A DNA stretch of 30,884 bases from Neelides folsomi (taxonomy: Eukaryota > Arthropoda > Collembola > Neelipleona > Neelidae): positions 1-30,884 of the forward strand of contig JAQGBZ010000567.1 of NCBI GenBank assembly GCA_034687125.1. Reading direction: 5' to 3'. Every line of letters begins with the position of its first letter. Positions within the stretch are counted from its first letter, which is position 1. This document shows, piece after piece, positions 22,378-30,884 of this stretch. A program made the translations under genes and the position numbers. The notes under the pieces were generated by a model, which was given only the letters and a program-made list of their open reading frames with translations, was not told where the DNA came from and did not search any database.

Positions 22378-25300
22378 CTAACAATAAATATAAAAAAATA
22401 ACAATTAATTGTTTTATAATACCATCAAATGCAGGTGAGACATTGACATTACTTAATGCGTTGTGTGTATCAGCGTAGAGTTCATAATTAAGTTTATTAA
22501 ATCGTTATATCATTATTTAAATTATATAAATAGTCAAGTATTTAAATTATGACACTACTGTTATTCATTGAGATTTTATGGGATTGGATTTTACTTATGT
22601 TGACGCCTAAATTAATCTTAATTAAATAATCTAAAATTTTCTTTAGAGTTTCGATTTATCGATCAATATTTATAAAGTGCAAATTTAGCATATGGCCATT
22701 TAGCGAACATACCAGCTTCCACATTTAATAAAGTTTTATGGTAAAACTTGGAGCATTTGTGGAATTTAATAATTATTTAAATCCTGTGAAATTCACTCAT
22801 TTCTATGCGAAATTCATCCGAATAAAAGGAATGTGAACGATTAAATGTCAAAACGAATACCCATTTTTAGAATAAAGCCCTGCCAAGTCTTTTTTGTAAT
22901 TTAAAAATCCCTGAATATTAACCCATGTCATGTTTGTTCTGAACTTAAGTTTGTTAAATTAGCGTTGCTAAGAAATTATATATTAAATCAATATTCTTTT
23001 TGTGTCACATGTTAAATATTTTACTAAAAACATTATCATATAACAGTAAGTTATCAAAATATAACAATTTATGATAATACAATGCAATTACAGTAGGAAG
23101 GTATCTAAATGTGAATTTATAAAATGTACATAATCATTTATTATTTGTTAAGCCTATCCCCAAAGAGAATTTAGCAGGTAATATAAGTTTGTGAAATAAT
23201 TGGATATGACATAGAACGCAGTACGAAAAGATCGATAATTTGCGAAGTGGAAAAGTCTTCCACTTCTCCCTCAATAATTCTTATTTTAGCAGAAAAACAA
23301 ACCCTGAGTGTGTGAGGTAAAAATGAATTTAGAGCTACGCAATCAATATTATTTCCTTTATTCCCTCTAAACACGCACACACTTAAACTCCACAAACTGC
23401 CACGGTTCAATTTTATTTTAAAACTTAACAATTGCAAAATTAAAAAAATATTCAAATCAAATCAATTCAAATCAACTCTTAACAATTCTTTTCTCTCTTT
23501 AATCACATTTACTTAAAAGAAATTGTGAAGTAGAATTATTGAAAAAAATGAACATTTTATAAGTACATATATTGAGAAAAAATGTGGCATTTGAAATATT
23601 TCTACTTTCTTTGCAAAAAATTATTAGCTATAATATGTATGTAATACTATCAGTAGTTCATATGCATATGCATATGCACGGTATCGATGACTTCAAAATA
23701 TTCAAAAATCTTCTAATGAAACCCTTCGGGACAAAATGGAAAAAAGTAGCCGTAATTTTTAAAATTTTACTTTTTTGTTAACCTGTAAAAGGCTCAAATA
23801 TGGTATATAAAAAATATGAAGACATTCTTTTAAATAAGACTCCCTTTCAGAGCGAAAGTCAGTTAATTATTTTTCTATTTTAAACGGAATTCCTCCTTTT
23901 TACTTCTGCATTCCTTTTTGTCTAAAATGCAATCTAAAGACCAAAAATGTAAAGAATATTTTTATTTTTTGGTCGTTGTAAATTTCCTTAATTTTTTACA
24001 TTTTATTTCAATTTTACTTAAATCTATAAGATTTTAATAAGTTAAATCCACTTTGAATTTTGGTAAATCCATGGAGGATCAATCCAATTTCTTAAATGGA
24101 AAGTTTGTATTCGATAGAGATAAACCATGAGTTAATAATGAACCATAAGTTTCCTTTGCAGTCCAAAGAGAGAAATTTGAGTCTTTCCAACACATGTGGT
24201 CTGGGAGGATATGAGTTTGGTAAATGCCAGGAACGGATGTATTTGAGATGCGACAAAGAATTCCTTTCAGAATATAACCTAAGGAAATGAAGGAATATTC
24301 AATTTCCATTTCGTCTGTTTCTTATATGTTTTCATATGTTGGATAGTTGGACACTTTTGCTTTTATTTACATACTTCACTTGCGCTCGTTTAAATTCTAT
24401 GAAATCTAAGCATTGTTATTTTCCTATTGCATTAACATTGTTATAATTTTACTTATTATTAGTAATTTTCTCACTTGAGCCTAAAATGAATGAAAGGGCA
24501 AAAAGAAAGAACTTGAGAAAGAAAGTTGATTAAGATTTAGAGATTTATTTCGGCAACATTTCCTTCCCTACTGGAGACTTCCATGTTGCTCAACAGTGAA
24601 GATATGAACTTTAAATGGGAGATCTACTGAAGGTTTTTAATCTTATCAGATCCTTAGTCATTGTACAATGTAATATGTTTATATGAGAGCTTTTATTAGA
24701 CTTATAACCACAATCATTGATTTCCCACATATGATTTGAGCCATTGCCATTTGCCATTATAACCTTTAATACTTTTTCTAGAGTTTGTCAACTTATTTCT
24801 ATTAAGACTTTTGAACTCTCAATCTATAATGTTTTAAGGTAAATGCTCTGAATGAGAAAGGTTTTACTTTTATGATGAAAATAATTCAAATAACAAATAA
24901 TGTTTTCATTAATTTCAATTTCCCAATATCAATATTAAATTAATATTTTAAATTAAATACCTTGTATTTAATTCGATCGATATACCATATGGATTATTTT
25001 CAATAAGAAAATATTACATAAGTATTTTGATGGACATGACATATACATAATACACAATATTCTATATATTGATATATGACTGTTAAATCTTTAATAAGAA
25101 GGCAAATGCCTAACTATGTAGAGTATATACATAAGTTTAATATTGTATTGAGTCTGCTGTAAACGTTAACCATAATTGTCGGCATTGGAAATAATCATTT
25201 CTTAATTGATTGCCATTTCCTTTTTGACAAATGCTCATGCAACTCCAATAAGTTTTAATTACTTTAAGAGCACAAGTTAAACGATTTAGATAAATTCTCG

Positions 25301-25450
25301 TTAATGTAAAATACAATACAAAATTTTAATATAAAAACATTATAACAAAATACGAACTTTAGTAGCCTCTAGGTTTCGCATCTACTATATCAAGCGATAG
25401 TTTAATATTATTTATTATAGTGCATATAACATTTTTAAATGATTGAATAT
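22378..25450. other. About 3 kb without a supported gene
   Basis: AT-rich region upstream of TPPP and downstream of the 373-residue gene. Open frames at 23171-23455 (-), 23572-23781 (+) and 24079-24309 (-, and overlapping +) have no recognisable protein or coherent exon phase. A short CATATG repeat lies at 23659-23677. TTTATT at 25411-25416 is AATAAA for the minus-strand gene ending at 25451. The region should hold the promoter and any 5' untranslated exon of TPPP. Confidence 0.5.
25411..25416 (-). terminator. Probable polyadenylation signal of the 373-residue gene
   Basis: AATAAA on the minus strand, 35 bases after the stop codon at 25451. It supports the gene ending here rather than splicing on from the donor-like GTAATA just before the stop. 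Confidence 0.4.
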
Positions 25451-26657
25451 TTATATTACCTTGTAAAGTTTATTGCAGCCTCTTTGAATTAATATATTAT
25501 TTTCCTTGGATGCCAATTGTGTGAATTTTGTTACTTCCTTGAGAGCAGAAGCTTGAGTTGGATAATGAAAAGAAGCAGAGGGACGAATTGTGCAAGTTCT
25601 CGCTCGTGTGGAATTCTCAACAGATGTGTGGCGAACCAAAGGACCCGACTTTTTCACTCCCGAACTTCTCTCGTTCAAATCCCCAGCCAGAGTGAAGTCG
25701 TCAAATGAAAAAGGGCGAATGTTCGGTCGGCTCAAACTCAAACTCCCAAAGCGCTTTTTTACAACTTCCTCACTAAAATTACTATTTTTCCCGCTCAACT
25801 CCAAAACATTGGATTCTTTCGCTTGTTTTAAACTTTTCAGCTGCTCGCCGATTTTAGACTCCTTTGAATTTGATTCTTTTGGTAAAAATGGCAATTCTGG
25901 GAGTAAAATTCCCCTTTGGGAAATGAAATTTTTTGGTCTTTCAATTCGCATTGAGCTTTTGGGAATTAAATCTTTTTTAATTTCTTCTCTTACTTTTTCA
26001 ACTCTACTTGTAGATTCATTTTGTATTTGGTTCTTGTGGGGATTTGCCAAAAGAGTTCTTTGTGTTGGAGTTGTTTCATTTGGAGGAATTTTTCCATTTC
26101 CTGAATCGGAAATTCCTTCCCAATTGCTCGAGCTCAACGGAGTAGAAGTTTTGTGGGGGAAATGAGAAGTTTTTTTGTCATCTCCTGTTGAACTCAAAGA
26201 ATTCGGAATTAATTCTCTCTTGTTTGGGATTTTTGGATTAATTCCTGATTCATTACTGGTTTTCCCAAATAACAAAATTGTTGTTGTTGTTGTCGGACTT
26301 GGAATTCCATTTTTTGATTCATCTCTTGGAGTTGTCACGAGGGTTTTTAAAACGGGGATTTTACGCATTTCATTACCAATTAAATGATGGGGAGATTCAA
26401 ATGTTGATTCGCTTTTTTCAATTTTTATATTTTCGTTATTTGGCAACGCAGGGTTTAACGAGTTCAAATTTATCGGCTCCAATTTCATATTTTTCGTATT
26501 TGGTTCACGATTTTCTATAAAGTATATAGCGTAATTACTTGTGGTATTATATTAATATATTTAAATAATAAAATTAATATAATCATAAAAATCACCAACC
26601 TGGTTTAACTTGAAATTTAAAATTAACTGGCATTTGAAAATTATTTTGATTTTCCAT
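25451..26657 (-). CDS. Unrecognised Ser/Pro/Thr-rich, probably disordered protein
   Basis: Exon 1 is 26657-26600 (ATG, 19 codons plus one base, MENQNNFQMPVNFKFQVKP). After an 85-bp intron, exon 2 is 26514-25451, giving 373 residues. The phase fits: G plus AA makes Glu, and the eight codons before the first Met of exon 2 are open. The protein is rich in Ser, Pro, Thr, Asn and Lys, has a TTTTT run, no membrane segment and no domain I recognise, so it is likely mostly disordered. The most ordered-looking part is near the C-terminus: KRFGSLSLSRPNIRPFSFDD and a later ASALKEVTKFTQLAS helix. The frame ends K-V-I-stop, and AAG|GTAATA at that point is a possible donor, so a further downstream exon cannot be excluded. 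I infer a regulatory or scaffold protein only from composition. Confidence 0.7.
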
Positions 26658-27575
26658 TATTTAATCAATTCAACTACTTTTAATTACATATAAGTGACAG
26701 GATAAATAAAAATGTTTAAATAATATTAATTAAAATTAATTTATAATACAATATTTAAATGAATAAATTAAGATTAATACTACTACCTATGTTAAAAGGA
26801 TAAAAATATTTCAATTTTATATTTATAAGAAAATTCACTTTCAGTGCAATTAAGTTATATAAAGTAAACGAATTTTCATTCGTAGTTATATATTTGAAAT
26901 GCGAGTTATAAATAAAAATCAATCATTGTTGAAGTTGAATTTTATTGGGAAAGATATCTCATAAACTCAATGTTTCTTTCCCATGTGCGTGTTGGTGAAT
27001 TTCAACATTAATAAAATAAAAACGACTTCGGAAGTTTCTCGAGTGCCGAACGACGCCGATGATCAATTTATCTGAGAAAGACATTGAATTACTAAATAAC
27101 CATTTACTTGATCGATATTTGATAACACGCTTAGAAATACTCACATGATTCATTATCACAACTTTATTATTCCTTTTTAACAATTGTCATTCTCATTTAA
27201 ATTTTGCTATTGTAGAATATACGATTGTTTTTGCAATTAATTGCAAAGAGAAAATAAGCAATATAAGAATGGAGCTGAATTATCATAATTGACTTGTCTT
27301 AAAAATTATATATGAATTAATTGAAGTATTGAATAAAATGAATAAAACATACTAATCATAAAATAAGATGAATTAATTTAATTACATATTATACTTTATT
27401 TAATTGTGAATTAAGTACAAGGTTACTAATTCAAAATGTTGTTTTATTCCAAAAAATTATGTAACTTTGTTTTCAATCAATTCCATTTGAATCAATGCAT
27501 TTAAACAAAACTTGTAGAATTTTGTTTTTCAAATAGTATAATATAATTCTAATTCATTTTCCAAGAGAGTTTAAA
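26658..27575. other. Divergent intergenic region
   Basis: About 0.9 kb between two divergently transcribed genes (373-residue gene on minus, coiled-coil gene on plus). An open minus-strand frame at 26959-27183 shows no family resemblance. The GC-richer patch at about 26980-27080 may be a shared promoter or enhancer. The last 100 bases are AT-rich leader of the plus-strand gene. Confidence 0.45.
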
Positions 27576-28280
27576 ATGGGTGAATTGGAACAAAAGTATT
27601 TGGAGAATATTCAAATGGTCAACAAAAGCATGGTCGAACTCATCAATTACACAAAGGGGAAGTTCAAGACAATGATTGAAGACAACTCAAGGGAAATCGG
27701 GGAAATGGAAGGAATCTTTAAAAAAGCATACGACGCTTCAGTTTCAAACATTGCTAATAGTAAATCCAAAATTATAAAATTAATCCATTTCAAATTGTTT
27801 AATTCTTGTTTTACAATTACAGTTATTAAAACTGATATGAAAAATTCTATTTAATTCTATTGTCTTAATATTCAATTAGCTGATCTTGAGCTGATTGTGG
27901 TGGATTCAAATGGGAAAATTCTTGGACCGTTGAGTGTTGCTAAACAAGGCGACATTTACCTTTTTGATCCTCCGCTTTTCCCTCCAGTAGCTTCAAAACA
28001 AGTCCCGCAAAAATCCGTTCAATCTTGAATTCCTCCGAAAGAAAAACCAACACCTGCCAATACAGAGGAAAAGAAACCTCAGCCACAGAAGAGGATGAGA
28101 AGACCTTTGGAGAAAGGAGAAGAAAAAGCTGACAAAACCCCGCCAAAACCCGGTTCAAAACTTCCAATGCCATCAAAAAATAAATCTTCCGCGACTCCGG
28201 CGGGAAAACCAAATGCATTGCCAAAAGCTAAAAAACCTCAAATTGTTTCTGTCCAACCTCCACCGCCAAAGAAAAAATGA
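27576..28280 (+). CDS. Unrecognised coiled-coil protein with Pro/Lys-rich tail, interrupted by in-frame TGA
   Basis: Exon 1 is 27576-27759 and exon 2 starts at 27880 after a 120-bp intron; the junction makes Thr in ANTDLELIVV. Read to the first stop (TGA 28026-28028) the protein is 110 residues. The same frame then stays open for 83 more codons to TAA at 28278-28280. That part is Pro/Lys-rich and protein-like (PPKEKPTPANTEEKKPQPQ, ending VQPPPPKKK). Residues 1-60 are charged, heptad-like and probably a coiled coil; residues 63-85 look like a short beta segment (VVDSNGKILGPL). No domain is recognised; I considered a borealin-like N-terminal helix but cannot support it. The TGA may be a read-through site, a nonsense allele or a sequence error. 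A polyadenylation signal follows at 28381. Confidence 0.65.
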
Positions 28281-29323
28281 AATCCATTTGATTATAAAAT
28301 GTATGTGAAACATTGTCAGGTGTTTGTGGAATGAGAAAATTACATAATTTGTATTGAAGAGATTAAGAAAGAAAAAAAGGAATAAAAGTCACTTGATTTT
28401 CTTTGCTTTAAACTTGACATTGAGAGATTGGAAGCTTGAGTTGTAAATGCAATTAGAAAGAGATAAGAAAGCGATAAGAAATTCATCTTTATTTTAAAGT
28501 TTAAAGGGAAAATTTAGATTATAATTACAAATATGTATATAATACAAATAATATTATATACATATTCAGTGCCTACAAATTAAACCAATAAACTTCGACC
28601 TCATGAAGGCGTGTCAATCAAAAAGACAAATAAAAATTAAAACCAATCTAAAACCAAATGTTTTTTATATTAATTAATACATACATATTTCATTTTCCCA
28701 TAAATATTTGATTTATTATTTCTTAAATGACAATACTTAATATCATGTACATATTTGTAAATAATTATTAATTATACTTTAAGTTGTATAAAATATGTTA
28801 ATACAGATATGTCCTTCGAATTACGTAAATACAATGTATGAAATTTACATGTATACTTTGCTTCGTAAAAAACATTTCAATGTCATATAAAATGTAAAGT
28901 AAATGTATATTGATGGTTAATTTGACGACGCTGCGACGTTATTTAAGTAAATTGTCTTCACTTAATCTCACCTAACAAGTAGTGATAAGAGTAATATTGC
29001 TGATCAACTCAATTGAAGATCAAGGATTTTCTAGTTTGGGTCTTGAAAGAGATTAACTTTGTAGTTAAAAGAAATGAAAAGTATTTGAGAAGGAGATCTT
29101 GGACAGAGCTGGTTATTTTATCACAAACCACACAACCAAAAACAACTTCGCCCTAGAACATTTACACAAAGTCTAACAACGCCAACAAGTAAAGAATTCA
29201 ATTTATCCAAAATCCAAATCGAAACTTTTAATAAAAATTAAACAATAATTTGAAACTTACTTTATAAAGTAGTCAAATTGAAATTAAAAATAATTTGTAT
29301 TAATTAATTCAATATTTTCAGCA
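28281..29323. other. Intergenic and 5' region of the PNP gene
   Basis: AT-rich up to about 28910, then a mixed-composition stretch (28920-29190) likely to hold the PNP promoter and a non-coding first exon. CAACAA|GTAAAG at 29189 could be its donor, giving a 133-bp intron to the acceptor ATTTTCAG ending at 29321, two bases before the start codon. No other gene seen. Confidence 0.45.
28381..28386 (+). terminator. Probable polyadenylation signal of the coiled-coil gene
   Basis: AATAAA 100 bases after the second stop (28280). Its position means the Pro/Lys-rich stretch after the TGA lies inside the transcript. Confidence 0.45.
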
Positions 29324-30699
29324 ATGAGCTTGAAATTCTCTAATGGTATTTCAAATGATTGTGATTTAAAAAACGTGGATTTAAACAATCAACTTCAACA
29401 CGATTATGACAAGCATAAGAAAACGAACAATAAATTCTTTGAAACAAATGAAAAAATTGAAACTTCATTGTCAACATATGGAAACGTTTCAAACCCGTAA
29501 TACAAGATTTTTAATTTGCTTAAAATAATTAGCAGATAAATAATGATCGATAAAATATATCTATTAATAATTAAAAATAAATATTTTAAATTTCAAGTTA
29601 TACCTATGAGATCATTATGGAAAGTGCGAATTACATAAAAGAACGGACCAAACATTTACCAAAAATTGGCATTATTTGCGGAACGGGTCTAGGAACCCTT
29701 GCAGATACAATTGTTGACAGAGATATTTTCCCATATGAACAAATTCCACACTTCCCATCTTCTACTGTTCACGGTCACGTGGGACAACTTGTGATTGGGA
29801 AATTGGCAAATGTTCCTGTATTGGCAATGCAAGGAAGATTTCATTATTTTGAAGGATATCCACTATGGAAAGTAATAATAAACACCGAATTAAAAACAAT
29901 ATTAATTTTGATTATTATTGCAACATTTTTAACTATTAATTACGTATTATAAATTACCAATTAAAAATAATGTTTTTTTATTTTTAGTGCGCAATGCCTG
30001 TTCGAGTATTTAAATTACTTGGAATCGAAGCATTGATAGTAACAAACGCAGCTGGTGGATTGGATCCAAATTTTTGTGTTGGTGACATCATGCTTTTAAA
30101 GGATCATATTAATTTCCCTGGTTTTGGCGGTGAATCTCCGCTTCGTGGACCAAACGATGAGAAATTCGGACCGAGATTTCCACCACTCAATAATGCATAT
30201 GATGACAAATTGAGGAATTTGGCCAAAGCTGCGGCAATTGACATTGGAATTGGAGATTGCATTCGTGAAGGAGTTTACACAATGGTTGGCGGTCCTTCTT
30301 TTGAAACTGTCGCTGAACTTAGAGCTATGCGAACTTTTGGGATCGACGCTGTTGGTAATTGAATGTTTTGAAAAGTAGATTTATCATTATATTATTATCC
30401 AAAGTATTATCCAAATTATTTAATAATAAATTATTAATTTTTTATAAAAAATATTTAATATTTTGACATTAATTTGTTTAATTTCAGGAATGAGCACAAT
30501 TCCTGAAGTGATGACAGCAGCCCACTGTGGAATTAAATGTTTAGCATTTAGTCTCATCACTAATGTCTGCATTATTGACTATGGTGTGAAAGAGGAAACT
30601 TCGCATGAAGAAGTTTTAAAAACGGCAATGAAGCGACAAGAAGACATTAAAAACTTTGTGACAACTCTAATCCCCCATATGCAAAATTTACTCAACTAA
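29324..30699 (+). CDS. PNP: Purine nucleoside phosphorylase (animal trimeric type)
   Basis: Cleaves inosine and guanosine (and deoxy forms) with phosphate to base plus (deoxy)ribose-1-phosphate in purine salvage. Exons 29324-29496, 29598-29871, 29988-30354 and 30488-30699 (stop TAA) join in frame to 341 residues. Family signatures run throughout: [33 protein letters not shown] (the His of the phosphate site), [64 protein letters not shown] (base-binding Phe-Glu), VGMSTIPEV and FSLITN with the later SHEEVL His. Compared with human PNP (289 residues) there is a Lys/Asn-rich N-terminal extension of about 50 residues encoded by exon 1, Thr replaces the first-loop Ser, and Phe replaces Tyr88. The splice into exon 2 restores a YTYE stretch also found in human PNP, which supports exon 1. 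All catalytic residues I can place are otherwise kept, so it should be active. Confidence 0.95.
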
Positions 30700-30793
30700 T
30701 TAATTAACGTTAATATCTATAATAATGCCTTTACGGAAAAAAAATTGAAGTATTCTACTAATTGAAGAATGTATATTTTATTCAAAGTTTGCT

Positions 30794-30799
30794 AATAAA
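30794..30799 (+). terminator. PNP: Probable polyadenylation signal of PNP
   Basis: AATAAA about 95 bases after the PNP stop codon. The window ends 85 bases later. Confidence 0.5.
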
Positions 30800-30884
30800 T
30801 ATTGTAATTATGAATTTCCCAATGGATTTCCCTAACTTAAATTCCCAGTGAAAATAAGAAAGTGAAAACGAAGAGGTCAGGTCA

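Noticed and set aside
22187..22381. Plus-strand 64-codon frame
   Set aside because: Exact antisense of TPPP exon 1, which is unmistakably coding on the minus strand.
24079..24309. Overlapping plus- and minus-strand frames of 64-76 codons
   Set aside because: No recognisable motif on either strand and no matching exon phases with neighbours.
25590..26165. 191-codon plus-strand open frame
   Set aside because: It is antisense to exon 2 of the 373-residue minus-strand gene. Its Phe/Leu/Ser-rich composition is what the reverse complement of a Lys/Asn/Glu-rich gene gives.
28026..28028. Selenocysteine encoded by the in-frame TGA
   Set aside because: The flanking residues (KSVQS and IPPKEK) are not a redox or selenoprotein context, and I saw no convincing SECIS-type hairpin downstream by eye.
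27987..28065. A short intron removing the in-frame TGA (GTAGCT to ACAG)
   Set aside because: The splice would shift the downstream frame and lose the Pro/Lys-rich tail; other GT/AG pairs give introns too short or out of phase.
1..30884. CRISPR arrays, bacterial operons, integrases or viral genes
   Set aside because: None seen. The sequence is a eukaryotic nuclear region with spliced animal genes.

Overview
The window is nuclear DNA of an AT-rich animal. Every recognisable gene is split by GT-AG introns, most of them 65 to 400 bp and very AT-rich. Coding islands stand out by their higher GC content. The gene set is a choline-transporter-like protein, a Raw/OLRN-1-type protein, TPPP/ringer and an animal-type purine nucleoside phosphorylase. 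The Raw/OLRN-1 family is, as far as I recall, best known from Drosophila and C. elegans, so an ecdysozoan (arthropod-like) source is my best inference. I cannot place it more precisely, and nothing prokaryotic is present.

Layout from left to right. 1-2147: non-coding, with a short tandem repeat, a foldback structure and a cluster of GAACGTTC palindromes. 2148-3527 (+): three-exon gene for a small secreted CUB-domain protein. 4999-12690 (+): SLC44/CTL2-4-type choline transporter-like gene, with three alternative first coding exons that all splice in the same phase into eleven shared exons. 12691-14354: convergent, AT-rich 3' intergenic region. 14355-17059 (-), with a probable tiny first exon at 20376-20391: Raw/OLRN-1-like protein with two nucleoside-deoxyribosyltransferase-like domains around a degenerate EF-hand-like segment. 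21732-22377 (-): complete TPPP/ringer gene. 22378-25450: no gene I can support. 25451-26657 (-): two-exon gene for an unrecognised, Ser/Pro/Thr-rich, probably disordered protein. 27576-28280 (+): two-exon gene for an unrecognised coiled-coil protein with a Pro/Lys-rich tail, interrupted by an in-frame TGA. 29324-30699 (+): purine nucleoside phosphorylase in four coding exons.

I rebuilt the exon structures by hand from splice consensus, reading phase and remembered family similarity. The transporter, Raw-like, TPPP and PNP models close perfectly in frame from start to stop. The genes do not form an obvious pathway; this looks like an ordinary stretch of animal chromosome with independently transcribed genes on both strands. 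The most interesting points are the three interchangeable transporter N-termini, the duplicated deoxyribosyltransferase-like fold whose second copy has lost the putative catalytic glutamate, and the in-frame stop inside a clearly protein-like reading frame.
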